Shown: one piece after another, positions 34,134-45,162 of the stretch
How the letters are laid out: each line of letters begins with the position of its first letter
How positions within the stretch are numbered: position 1 is the stretch's first letter
NCBI GenBank assembly: GCA_009733775.1
Contig: WOGZ01000084.1
Coordinates: 52,792-116,791 of the forward strand
Length of the DNA: 64,000 nucleotides
Origin: Alectoria sarmentosa
Taxonomy: Eukaryota > Ascomycota > Lecanoromycetes > Lecanorales > Parmeliaceae
Direction of reading: 5' to 3'
The notes under the pieces: generated by a model
Database searches by the model: none
Told to the model about the DNA's origin: nothing
Seen by the model: only the letters and a program-made list of their open reading frames with translations
Position numbers and translations under genes: made by a program

Positions 34134-35201
34134 ATGGCCGACTTCATCCCTCCATCTGGGCCTCCACCGCCCAAGGTGCCCGAGGGTTGGAAAGCTCAGT
34201 GGAACGATCAGTACAAGGAATGGTACGCTCAGCTCCCAAACCGCCACCCACCTTTCTCAGCTCGCATCTGCCTAGCCTCTTACTCATGCATGCCACGAGA
34301 CTAACACCTCACCCGCAGGTTCTACGTAAACATCCACACCAAACAATCCAGTTGGGAGCGCCCAACCTCACCTGTCTACCCCTCCGCCACCGGTGCCCCG
34401 CCTGGTCCACCTCCCTCTTATCCTGGAGCAGGCAATACCACCACCGGCGGCAGCTCGACCTACCCAGCCGGCGCAGGTGGCAACAGCTACCCACCCGAAA
34501 AGGGTCTAGGCTCCAACAATCCCTACGGCGGCCCACAAGGCGCTGGCTCTCATCAGAACCTCGACGAAGACGCTCGTTACGCCCAACAATTACAGGCCGA
34601 AGAAGACGCACGTGCCCGAGCTGCCGGACGTCCCACAAGCTCCGAGGCGTTGGATCGCGGGGAGAGCGATAGCTACTACCAAGGAGGTGCGCAAGGCGGG
34701 TATGGGCAGTCGCAGTCGCCGAGCTACGATCAGCAGCAACTGCCGCCCCGCGACGCGGCCAAAAAGGGTGGCATTGGTGGATTTTTGTCAAAACTAGGCG
34801 GGAAACACAACCAGCCTCAGCAATCGCCCTACGGTCAGCAGGGCGGCTACGGTCAGCAAGGATACGGCCAGCAGCAAGGATACGGTCAACAGCCCTACGG
34901 CCAACAGCAAGGCTACGGCGCCCCGCAACAGTACGGTGGGTATCCTCAACAGGGATACGGCGGCGGATACGGAGGGCCTGCTCAGGGCGGGTATGGAGGA
35001 TATCAGCAGGCTCCGCCGAAGAAGCATGGGCTTGGCGCGGGAGGGGGCGCGGCGTTGGGGCTGGGCGGAGGTCTATTGGGTGGGATGATGCTGGGGGAGA
35101 TGATGGACGGGGGTGACGGTGGAGGTGACGGTGGTGATGGAGGAGGAGGCGATGATGGTGGAGGGGGCGATGGTGGAGGGGGCGATGGAGGAGGCTTCTA
35201 G
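34134..35201 (+). CDS. WWM1: Wwm1-like WW-domain protein (metacaspase-interacting family)
   Basis: Two exons, 34134-34222 and 34319-35201, join in frame to 323 residues. The intron again falls inside the WW domain: VPEGWKAQWNDQYKEW from exon 1 plus FYVNIHTKQSSWERP from exon 2. A Q/G/Y/P-rich region with GYGQQ and GYGQQQGYGQQPYGQQ units follows. The C-terminus has a glycine-zipper-like hydrophobic block (GAALGLGGGLLGGMML) and a D/G-rich tail. This order (WW, Q/P/Y-rich region, GGLLGG.ML block, D/G-rich end) is that of yeast Wwm1, which binds the metacaspase Mca1 and is tied to cell-death sensitivity when overexpressed. Assignment is by architecture. The purine-rich 3' end (35100-35200) encodes only D and G. 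Confidence 0.85.
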
Positions 35202-36105
35202 GGCAAAGAGAGCAGGAGAGCAACAGAACGCGCAGTGGTAGAATGGAAACCAGTGACATGAGGGGATGGTCGCTTGAGAGTGTTGTGAGGGATGATGCAC
35301 TAGGAGCACGGTTGCTTCCAAATGAAGTTCCTTTTGATCGATCGATACAAATCCGACCAGGCAAAGCCCTTCTCTAACATGAACAAGTCTCATTGTCCAA
35401 GTTGTTGGATCTCCCCTATGCATTGAATGTCCGTTGAAGCAGTCAAAACCAGGAAGAATCCCACATCAAAATCGACCAAAGCCTTTACACACCATGATAG
35501 CACCCACCCTATCCACACGCTCTACTGCAATATTGCGTTTCTACTCTGCCCCGAGATTCTCCCACTTAACGTCAATTTCAAAACACCGACTTCCACCCGT
35601 ATTCTTCCGCCACCCGCATCCAAACGTCTTCGCGTTTCTACTCTATTCTCCCATCAACTACTCAACTATCTCAATCTTCTTTTATGCAAAACCCTCCCTG
35701 AAATGGATCTTGACAGACAGCGCAGCACGCTTGGTCTCATGCGATTTGATCAGGTTCTGCCTCGTGGATCTTGATTTGCTGATTTGTTGATCGGAATGAT
35801 TGAAGGTCTGGACGACATAGGGGCGATAACCCAAGGGCACGATGGAGAGGCGATTGGGAACCTTCGTAACGTTCACTGAATTGTGTAATTTTCAAGTGCT
35901 ATTTGGCCATGAAGTACTCCCTATGTCATCGAGGCTGGTCCATATGCATTAATCGGCTAACAGCGAGGAGGTGGGTTCAGATCCTTTATTCCGGGAACGC
36001 CTCTTTGTTTCTCTGAAAAGGCTTTTTGCCATTTGGGCAATCTGGGTGATATGCGAGATGCCTTAGGGTCAGAATCATCATCTGTGCTGATGTGGACTAC
36101 AATCT
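35202..36105. other. Intergenic, no gene seen
   Basis: Follows the Wwm1-like gene. Frames of up to 118 codons near 35430-35790 overlap in two phases without motifs. Confidence 0.4.
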
Positions 36106-36830
36106 TCATGATTTGTCCTGAGCTTGGATATCGCAAGATCGGGCCGTGCGTTCATGGCTGTCTGCAGCCTCGCTCTGGACGCCGGCTCCTCCTTCCTGGT
36201 TGTACTTCTGCACTGGGCTTTCCCAGTAGCTTTTGATGAGTGGCAGTGTAGAGATAGATTCCATGGACTTTCCGAAGGCGCTACTGATCTGGAGAAGATT
36301 CGCACTCCGCTCGAAATCGGTCGTCAAGTTCTCGCCTGCAGCGTGAAAAAGGGCGGGATTGAAGAAGGTCCCGTCGCCGTTATCTTATGGCAAGCTAATA
36401 TAGTTCCGCAGAAAGTATCGGTTGAACTCGGGCAATCGATACGCTATCAAACCTTCCTCGAATCATTGAATATACGGCAAGAGTCTAGTCGACCCGCTAC
36501 CAATTGGCATGTCAGCGCGCGCCACAGCTCCTTGCAATGTGAGCAGCTGGCTGGCGACCTGCATAGCTCACGGGTATCTGGCAATTGCCTCCGCACTCTG
36601 AAAACTCACAACATTGACTTATGCCGTTGTTCTGTATGCCGGGCCAAGGCACACATCGCGAACGAGCGTGGGCCAGATTGAATTGGTATTCGCTGATAGA
36701 GCTGAAAACGCGATTGACTCGATCAATGGGGTCACTGCCTCAGGTATCGTACATGCCTTTGAGAACCAAGACACCCGGACCAAGGAGCAGAATGTAGTGC
36801 TTTTCGTCTTACCAAGCTGACGTCATTGAG
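36106..36830 (-). pseudogene. Phytanoyl-CoA dioxygenase (PhyH) family pseudogene
   Basis: A single minus-strand frame reads as PhyH-family sequence: LTLQGAVARADMPIGSGSTR, then AYRLPEFNRYFLRNYISLP, DGTFFNPALFHAAGEN and RSANLLQISSAFGKSMESI. PhyH enzymes are Fe(II)/2-oxoglutarate dioxygenases. Four stops fall in this frame: TAA 36619-36621, TGA 36568-36570, TGA 36463-36465 and TAA 36385-36387. All are explained by C-to-T change of CAA or CGA codons. The segment that should carry the HxD iron-binding pair (normally after xxVNxVxPG) is missing between VNVV and the SAEAIARYP block. The distal histidine in LFHAAGEN survives. The gene is therefore dead. N- and C-terminal limits are approximate. Confidence 0.8.
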
Positions 36831-37777
36831 GGAGAAGAGATGTCGTGGAAAGAGGTTGTATATATGGGGATGTTGATACGTACGAATTCGCACAGAGGAT
36901 ATATTTTGGGGTCAATCACTCGTGTACGAATCTCCTTCAATGTTTAAGGTAACGACGTCTTCTCTGGAAAAAAGAATCGGTGAAGCAGGAGAGGAGGTTC
37001 TGCGAACGATCTGGCGTCAGCTTCTCCCATCTCTTGACCGTTTGGTTGGAACACTGGCATGGCTATGGACGGTCGCAGAAGGCCAAGACTTTCATCAAGA
37101 CGCTAGAGCCTAAGGTAGGTAGAGGTTGCTGACCAAGCATTATGATAACAGGCTAGCACCGAGCCAGTCTCAAGATGTCCTAGATTGAAATGTCCCGCTC
37201 TTAGGGGGATGCTGAAAGTCCAAAATTTCAACATCTACGAGTACAAAATACCTTGCCACCTAGAACTCGAAGAAGTCTGAAACTACCAAGCCCTTCACTA
37301 GCTGCAGGTCAAGACGTGCTTCGATTGAAACCAGTGAAAGATGGCATAGAGTATAAAGTACTTAATGCTTTACAACATATCTACAATCAAATCGGGTCGC
37401 TTCTTTTATCATCTTATTATCTTACCGTTTCCCTTTTTTTTTTTTTTTTTTTTACTATTTCACTGTTTTTCAACACTACTATTGACTGTTCTCCCTTGAC
37501 TACATCTCAAATGACCAATGATAATCGATTGTAGGCATAGACTAAAATATTCGGAACTCTACGGATCTCGGTTAGCTATCACCTCCTCTCATACGAGGAC
37601 CCCCGCAAAAACAACTACAATGTTACTTGTCCACCACTTTCATCCTGTCTCATCCTCCTTTGCATTCCCACCCTTCAATGTGTTGCCCGCGTCACTCGGT
37701 ATATCATCACAACTCAATAGTTGAAGACGATATCGGCCCTTCATTCTAAGCCAGCTGATATCAAGATTCACCCGCCT
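36831..37777. other. Intergenic with poly-T tract, no gene seen
   Basis: No supported gene. A run of about twenty T lies at 37434-37453. It includes the upstream side of the Sng1-like gene. Confidence 0.4.
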
Positions 37778-39291
37778 ATGATGGAATCATGCTCTAGCGA
37801 GGACCTTGAAGAACAAGAAATCGAGCTTAATCCTAGCATCATCAATCATAGCCTCTTACTCCAAGATACGAATTTTACCAAGGACACCGTCGCTGCGTCC
37901 GAGCATCATGCTCGAGGCGAAGATGAGAAGCGGAGGCAGGGAGGCGAAGAGAAGTCAAGGCATGTGGGCTTCTGGCATCACGAAATGAACAATGTTCGAT
38001 TGCATGTGCTCAAGCTTTGGCTTAGGACTGGTAAGATGAACCGGAACCAGCGGTTCGAGCTTGGCCGTTGACCGTCTCTTTGTTGGTTGTTAGTCTTGAT
38101 CCTTATGGCCTTCGTGTTACTCGTGCTCTCCCTCTTCAATGGCGTCTTCTTCCACGTAGCAAAAAACCACTCATCGCTGATCGTCTACGTCGTCGACTTC
38201 GATGGACAAGTCCCGCCATACCAAGGTGGACGGCCAATCCCGCAAATGTCACCCCGGCTGTGAGCATCGGGCTCATATACCTGATCATCATCGCTTTCTT
38301 CAGCTTCACCTTCTTCCTCCCTATTCACATGAAATTTCTATCCCCGCGCGGCCACCCGGCTCTGCATTTCTATCAATTGATCATCTGGCGCTGGTTGGCA
38401 ACAACAGGCGCTTACTTCTTCCTCTCGCTCGGATACTCTTTCGTGGCACTGGCATTTCAGGTGCCATTCTCGAATGGTCCGGCGAGCCCGACGGAGCCGG
38501 CGATCAACCCGAACGCGTATGGGAAGGGAACGTTTGTAGTCTATTGGATGATCAATTTTTTGGGCATGTCGGCTCTAGGTTTGGCGTGCGAAAATGTGGC
38601 TATGGCGTTGGGAAATCCGGTGAGTAGGCCGCTGAACTATTTCCTCTTTTTCTAAGACGACTTTTTGAGGCGGAATGAGATGCTGCCGGAGCTGTCGCTT
38701 TTTTCTCGGCTGAATTTCCTATGGGAAACATAATATATGATTTGATGACCATGATTTATCATGACTTGACACTGACTTTGAGGAAATTCTAGTGGGTGGC
38801 GATGTGGTTAGTCTTTTGGGTCGTCTCGAACGTGGCAACGGGATTCTACAGCTTGGACTTATCACCGGCGTTCTACAGGTGGGGCTATGCTTGGCCATTG
38901 TACAATAGTAAGCACTTCCCAATCCAGGTTACCTTTTCCCACCCACTTTCATTCGGAAAGAAGAATTTCATCGTCAATCTGAACAATCATAGTCGTGGAA
39001 GCGTCCCATCAAGTGCTCTTTGATCTACACTCTCGCATCGGTCTGAACATTGGGATCCTTGTCATCTGGTTCGTCATCAATTCTATGCTTTTTGCACCCG
39101 CGTGCTACTTGATGCGTTGGGAGCAGCAGAGAGCTGGAAAGAAGGCGACGAAGAAGGAGAAGGAGTGGATGAGTGCGATGTCAAAGCAGAGGAGTAGACT
39201 AGGCATCCCGAAGAAAGACGGTGAATTCGGGGGAAAGGAGGGAAATTGTGCGGAACCTGCATATGTGGAGAGTATCGTACCTCAAGATTGA
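37778..39291 (+). pseudogene. Sng1-type (DUF3533) membrane protein lacking its extracellular loop
   Basis: Sng1-family proteins are plasma-membrane proteins linked to nitrosoguanidine resistance. The model is 37778-38030, then 38094 onward (VLILMAFVLLVLSLFNGVFF, TM1, then VYVVDFDGQ), a break, then VTPAVSIGLIYLIIIAFFSF to 38619, 38793-38907 (WVAMWLVFWVVSNVATGFYS), and 38993-39291 (NIVEASHQVLFDLHSRIG to the stop). Introns at 38031-38092, 38620-38792 and 38908-38992 are canonical, and the last two keep the frame perfectly. Between VVDFDGQ (about 38210) and VTPAVSIG (about 38248) only some 36 bases remain, in the wrong phase; the first frame hits TGA at 38261. The family normally has an extracellular loop of well over 100 residues here. 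A deletion plus frameshift is the likeliest reading. The start was taken as the first ATG (37778). Confidence 0.75.
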
Positions 39292-39895
39292 ACAGAGAGC
39301 TTATGACGATAGTCGCACCTTCCTTCAGGGCCCATTCCGATGGAGATTCTGGCATTTTGGACGCAAGTAAAGCAGAAGTGGTGCCTTTCAATGTTCCTTC
39401 CCTCATGAAATCTTCCGTCTGCTACTCAAAGCCGAGTGTAGCAAAATAAGGAGAGTTGTTTGCAGTGATTGAATTTATATTACGACTGCAATAAATTAAT
39501 CAAAGCATCGACTATCGAACAATAACGTTGGCAGTGTTCGCGTCCTTATAGCAGTTGTAATACGGACGAGTCGGCAGAGCTGCCCAATCGGCTCACGCCC
39601 TTTACCACAAGGCAAGCTTGAACCACTCGGATTCAACACAAAACAAAGTTCACTCCGAGCCCAATGACATATCACTAGTGTGCGCACCGCTCCTCGGCTT
39701 CTGACCTGTACCCGCAGTAGTTCAGAGGCTAGACAACGACAACTCATCCATCGGAATACCCACTCTGAATGTATAGAAAGAGTCCGAAGGGACGTTTGAG
39801 GATCGAGATGGCTGGACCAGCTGCGGGCCCCGGGATTGCTATCGTTATTCATCGCTTTGCGTCCGTCCGTGCTGGAGTGTATTGATCTGAGGAAG
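39292..39895. other. Intergenic, no gene seen
   Basis: Between the Sng1-like relic and the methyltransferase. No coding motifs. The upstream side of the methyltransferase lies at the right end. Confidence 0.4.
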
Positions 39896-41659
39896 ATGGG
39901 GGTCAACGAAGAATGCGCATTGGGTATCTGCACGCCGCCGCTCACACCGATCGCTAATGCCAAGTTTGAGAACGGGAAATATGAAAATGGAAACTTGAAT
40001 GGGGGGAGCGAGAATGTGGAATACACATTGAAGCCTGCGACAAGAGCCTATGCTTCCACGGCAAGGTATCCAACAACTTACTCTAAGAACTTTTCGATTA
40101 CCGAAAGAAGTACCCTTGTGCTGAGTGACCATGGACAGGCTGAATCTGCAACACTATCTGTGGAAAGATCAGACAGGCTATTTACTCCACCCCAGCATCC
40201 AAATCTTCGGGATCGAGAGTCCCAAAATTGCAGACTTGGGTACAGGGACCGGGTACGTGCATATCATCTCTACTAGTTTCGGGAGAGAAGAAAATAGCCC
40301 GTCATGGTAGCGATCCTAAACATTGTGTATCGCACGTCGCTTGCGATATTCACTTCACATCTTACGCGCTTTCCTATGTGGAAAAACATTTCCAGCAAAA
40401 TATTATTCTTCTGACTTCTACCATTCAACTTCACAGAATCTGGCTGCTCGATCTCGCTCGTACTCTTCCCCCGACGGCCCAACTCGACGGCTTCGACATC
40501 GACATCTCAGACTGTCCGCCCGAGCAATGGCTACCGCGGAACGTGACAATGCGATATCTCGACGCTCTGGACGAGATTCCCGAGCATCTGGTCGGTGTCT
40601 ACGATGTCGTACAGTTGCGGTTGTTCCAAGTTGTCGTCAGGGACAACGATCCAGGGCCGCTGTTGCGAAATGTGGTGAAGATGTTAAGTGCGTGATCTTT
40701 TTACGATTGTCATTATTATTGTTGATGTTGTCATTAACATACATTCCGTATTATCTTCATTGCCCAAAAATTCCTCGTTTAATTCCTCACTCATTCCAGT
40801 TATCATTGCAAACGACGGCACTATTCGTCTCCGGATGAATGGCATCATCTAATGCCGACTCATAATCCACAGAGCCAAGCGGCTACATCCAGTGGGCCGA
40901 ATACGACATGACGACGCGAACCACAATCAAGGCATCGCCCTTCCTCAGCTCTTCCGCCATTGACGCCATCCCAACATTCGTGCAGGGATTCAAGAAAAAA
41001 GACGGGCGAGTCGGGGATCAAAAGTAACGTAACACCCTTCCCTCACACCTCTCCACTCCCTCCAATCCTGGGCATTGAAACCAATCCACCACCCAAGCTG
41101 GATACCATCCCTCCCCGAAACCTTTAGCCACCACAACCTCACCGCCATAACCACATCCCGCCACCCCACCTCCAATCCCTTTCTCCCCTTCCAACTCGAC
41201 ATCTTCCTCCTCACCTACGAGGAGCTCGCCGCGAAAACATTCGACCGACAGCCCGGGGGGCACGGCGACAGGTTGCGCGAGCTCATAGAAGCGGCGAGTG
41301 AGGAAGGGAGGAGGGGAGTCGGCTGGGAGATGGATCGGGTGGTTGTTGTGGGGCGGAAAGCGGCAGTGGGACCGCTGGTCTTGGATGATGGGGCTGGAAA
41401 TGAAGATGGAGATGACGAGGGGGCATTATCTCCCCTCCCAGCTGCTGCTACAGGGGAACTGGAGAAGGGGTGTGGGCTGGATGGTAAGGATAGCGTGGAA
41501 GCAAAAGCGGAAACCGGCACCATGGTCCGGGATGGAGGAAATTTAGGAGAGAAAAGACAGGACTCCGTGACCGGTGAGCAGAAGGCGGCAAAAGACAAGA
41601 AGAGGACGAGCAGGAGGGAGAGCTGGCTGCGGATTTGGAAGCGGATAAGCGCGTCGTGA
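39896..41659 (+). CDS. LaeA-like class I SAM-dependent methyltransferase
   Basis: Five exons (39896-40065, 40139-40252, 40437-40687, 40873-41023, 41098-41659) join in frame to 415 residues. The second splice restores the SAM-binding motif I as IADLGTGTGIWLLDLAR, split by the intron at 40253-40436. Upstream is a family-typical YLWKDQTGYLLHPSI segment. Downstream are DGFDIDISDCPPEQW (motif II area), YDVVQLRLFQVVVRD (post-motif II), and LKPSGYIQWAEYD (motif III area). This is the LaeA/UmtA-like group common in Pezizomycotina, often near or in secondary-metabolism loci, although no such cluster is visible here. The last 110 residues are charged, low-complexity and probably disordered. The start at 39896 gives a short N-terminal extension (MGVNEECALGICTPPLTP). 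Confidence 0.88.
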
Positions 41660-43262
41660 GTCGCTGGGATCGGGTTTCGACAAGGGTAGATGGAGACCTT
41701 GGACTTGGATTCATTGTTTCTGTTTACTCGAATCAATAGATACTTCCAATCCTTAGTTATGCGATATTCGCAAACGATCCATCATCATGATCCTGCAAAC
41801 ACTTCCTTGTACTATACACGTGAGTCACATCTCATACCATTGATCCGAACACCCTTCTCTTTCGTCCTCTCCCCCCTTCCCTCCTTTTTTTGTTACAGAT
41901 ACCACATTTCCCCTCCCCCCTCCCCCCTCCCCCTTTCCCTGTTGAAAATCCATATCCTCCACATCCCCGTCTCGCCCCTCCCCTCCCATCTCATCTCACA
42001 GTCCAAACCCCCCCCCCGCTTTCTTGAATCGCGTGTGTCCTCCCCCACTTCTGCAAACACCACCCTCGCCCTCGCCGTCATCTACGTCTATCAAACCCCA
42101 CCCCACCCCACCCCACCCCACTGCGCTACCTGTCGCTCGCTTAGTTGCAGCCGCAAAAAAAGCAGTCTGGTCTGATGAAATCGACTCGATTTGACATTTG
42201 TTTGTTTGTTTGTGAATTATTGTGGTTGGTTGGTGATACTGGATTGGAGGCTGGACCTAATCGAACTGATGGTTCTTGGGTGTGTGTGTGTGTGTGTGAT
42301 TGAGACGGGACGCCGGGGGGGGAGGGGGGGGGGGGGTGGAGATGAGGTGGGATGGGATGGGATGGGGGGTTGAGGATGGATGGGTGGATTAAGGGATGAG
42401 GGACACTACTGGCGTTATTGTTGGATTGGTGAGATGGTATTCGCCCCCCCCCCGCCCCCCCCTCTCTCTTCTCTCCTCAAGGAGGCCCTACTACAAAAGC
42501 ATCACAGCAATCGAGATCCACAGGCGCAAGAGTCTTTTTTTTCAATACACGCATTTCAAAGCCGAGACCGCGTAATTAATCTCACTTATCACTTACTATG
42601 ATCACGATAATCAAGAATCAGAATGATAAGATGCCTGATAGTGTGAACACCTCACTGACTACATTGTATGATAGACCAAATCGACGAGATTATAGAACAC
42701 GTGATTGGGAAAATTGCGAGGATAGAGGGCAGCAAGGCGAGGCGGTTATGTTGGACGGGAAAATCCCATGAGATGGGCGGCAATACGGCACCACGAGAAA
42801 AAAGTCAAGTGTCCACCGCAAGGGACCAGATTCTTTGGAGCAATGGCTTTGAGAGGGAGGGGTGATGTTTCTCGGAATGGCTTTCATCTTTCAAAGCTTG
42901 CTGGGATAGTGCCCTGAGGGATTGATAAAGTCTGAGAGTCGCAGAGGAGGAGGCCTGGCCTCAGATGCGCCAATTTCGCTAGTCCCTTCGAGTTATCGCG
43001 TCTACACGCTCATGTGATCATGTAACCAAAATGGGCCAATCACACTCTCACGTCGGTTTCGCGCATGGCCGAGGGCCGTAGGTCTGCCAGAAAGTGATGT
43101 GCCTATACACTCGGCATCATCTCATAGGATCGTTTTCTCTCCAGTCTCCACAACATAGCGGCGAAGGTTCGCTTCGTTCATAGCTTCGCCTCCCCCGTCC
43201 GTAGAGGGTATCACAGGACCAAAGCCCTTCTTCGCACCACCATCCTCTCCAGCTCGTACGAC
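41660..43262. other. Intergenic 1.6 kb with extreme G/C and pyrimidine tracts
   Basis: No gene supported. From about 41870 to 42470 there are C/T-only stretches, (ACCCC)n at 42095-42121, (GT)n at 42281-42298, G-runs at 42314-42336, GGGAT units at 42340-42365 and C-runs at 42444-42466. The remainder is ordinary. Confidence 0.6.
41870..42470. repeat. Cluster of C/T, ACCCC, GT and G/C homopolymer repeats
   Basis: Several strand-asymmetric tracts sit next to each other. C-rich runs on the plus strand to about 42121 give G-runs on the minus strand. G-runs then lie on the plus strand at 42314-42365. Both could form G-quadruplexes in single-stranded DNA. Confidence 0.8.
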
Positions 43263-44760
43263 CTACGCAGCAAACGCATAACTTCCCAGCACAGCATATA
43301 CGTCCCAAGGACAAATTCCACCACCTCTTTCCAAGATCTCTGCGACGACTTTCGCGTTCGAAATGCCGATCTCGTTGGACATGAACCGCAATTGCTTGAC
43401 GATCCATGGCTTAATCTGCGTCGTAGAGCTTGCATATGATCCTGCGACATAGAGTGGGAAAAGCAGGGTGTAGCATCGTAGTCTTTGGGTCGTGCAGTAG
43501 GCCTTGCTCCTCGGCGTGGTGGTTTCGTATCCTGTAAACTGAGGCGCAGTGGCACATATGCCTTTTGCTATATCGTCGATACAAGCAGCCGTGATAGATG
43601 ATTTGGGAGAAGAAGGGTCGTCGTTGAAAGGACTGGTGTTTTTCGAGTCGCGGTATGTGCGAATAATGTCATTCAGTAGTATCCTCATTACCCGGAGAAC
43701 GTTCCATCCCTGAGTAACGAAATGATCTGGATAAATGTCATAGCGTTTTTCGAACACTCTTTCCGAGGCCTTATCTACGTATGTCGTATTGTACAGCCAT
43801 GTTGAGGGCATACGCTTTGCAAGTGACAAGAACTCAAGATCAAGCGCCGTCGCGCGAGCGATGATATTGGAGCTGGAAACGCAACCATCTTGTGTAGCTC
43901 CTTTCAGATTGGCGTATTTCACCACCAGGCCGGAGATCTGCCATTTCGGATCTTCCTTATTTATGAAAGGCTCAAGATCAGAGCGAAGCTCCACCAACGC
44001 AGGCGGCACAGGAGAATTTGCCGAAATGCAGCTGATTAGAAGATTGGTGGTCAGACGTGCTGACAGCCTAAGACCCGTATAGTCTTGGAGACTCGGGGCT
44101 TTACGCCTCTCGACCAGGGCAAGAGCACCGTTGATGTGACTCATCCAGGAACCGATCGATCGAGGATTGTTGTTGGTTATCTTTTCAAAGAGATCGAGTA
44201 GTAGCACTGCCAGCAGAGTTGAGTCGCTTGTTACTGATTCGGGTGATTTGAGTGCTCTATTTAGCAGCGAGAGAGCATGTAAGTATTTCTCACGGGAGAC
44301 CTGCGAGGCCTGAGTGCAGCCGAACTGGAAAGAGAAGAACGCCAAGCTAACGGCATCAACGCTCGCCGTCAAAGGTCTATCTTTCGGACACTGTTTGTAG
44401 AGGGATTCAAGGACATCATATGTCTTTGAGAAGCCGGACACATAATGAGAAAAGAATGCGTTCCTTGCCCTATTGTCGAGCGCGATGGTCAAACTTGGTG
44501 GGACAAATTTGGGTCGACGGGCCAACGCTTTCTGCTTGGTCGTCTGAGTTTCATTGCGGACTCTCAGCTGTTCCGTATCGCGATAGCCGGAGCATACGAG
44601 GGTCGCTCTGATACATTGACCACAGGAGCCTCCTCGGAGATCACACTATTGTTTTGTTGGTAATAACGGAGATCTGATTGGGCAATCCGGAGCTTACACG
44701 AAGTTTCCTGTTTCTACACTCTAGACAGGCTTTGGAGGGTTTGCCACGGTACACCATCAT
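43263..44760 (-). CDS. Zn2Cys6 fungal transcription factor
   Basis: Two exons on the minus strand, 44760-44698 and 44645-43263, give 481 residues. The 52-base intron falls inside the DNA-binding domain. Exon 1 supplies KACLECRNRKLR and exon 2 continues CDLRGGSCGQCIRATLVC. Together they give the six cysteines of a binuclear zinc cluster (C-x2-C-x6-C-x6-C-x2-C-x6-C). The rest is a helical regulatory domain of the fungal-specific C6 factor type (for example LLAVLLLDLFEKI, SWMSHINGALALVERR, then a C-terminal helix-rich part). The start could be either of two adjacent ATGs (44760 or 44757). It is divergent from the dehydrogenase at 45163, a common arrangement for a pathway-specific regulator and its target. 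Confidence 0.9.
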
Positions 44761-45162
44761 GTCGCTACATATCTTGTCGCATCCCATTCTCCCGAGGCGA
44801 CTGCCAAGTATTTCGGACTTAGCGGCGATACAAGCAGATCTGACTATGCCCGAAAGCGTAGGTGTTCCGTCAATGTCAATGTCGATGTCATGTGACTTCA
44901 TTGGGCTGTAAGGTCAACCAGTAGACAGCCCATTGCGCTTTTTACACCAATCTCAAAGCGGCATGTAGAATGTTGAGGAAGAATCGCTGGTCAGACAGCG
45001 ACAAGTCCTGCATCCGAAAGCCGACTGAGGGCCATAAGAAGTGGGTATAAGAGATGTCTCTCTCCCGGACATTTCTCTCACGACTCATGCAACATACCCA
45101 TTCACCTTGACATTCCCCCAATTCCGCAAATCTGCTCATACACAAGACGATCTACCTGAAAG
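44761..45162. promoter_or_regulatory. Shared divergent promoter region, regulator / dehydrogenase
   Basis: 402 bases between opposing start codons. A TATAAG string near 45047 faces the dehydrogenase. No C6-factor CGG-N-CCG site was pinned down by eye. Confidence 0.5.

Noticed and set aside
34309..35364. Minus-strand frame of 351 codons
   Set aside because: Antisense to the Wwm1-like exon; R/P/H-rich composition arises from the reverse of Q/G/Y codons.
35936..36010. tRNA-like B-box string GGTTCAGATCC near 35973
   Set aside because: It departs from the invariant B-box bases, and no A-box or acceptor stem pairs with it.
36124..36681. Plus-strand frame of 185 codons
   Set aside because: It lies exactly antisense to the PhyH relic, whose motifs explain the conservation-like composition.
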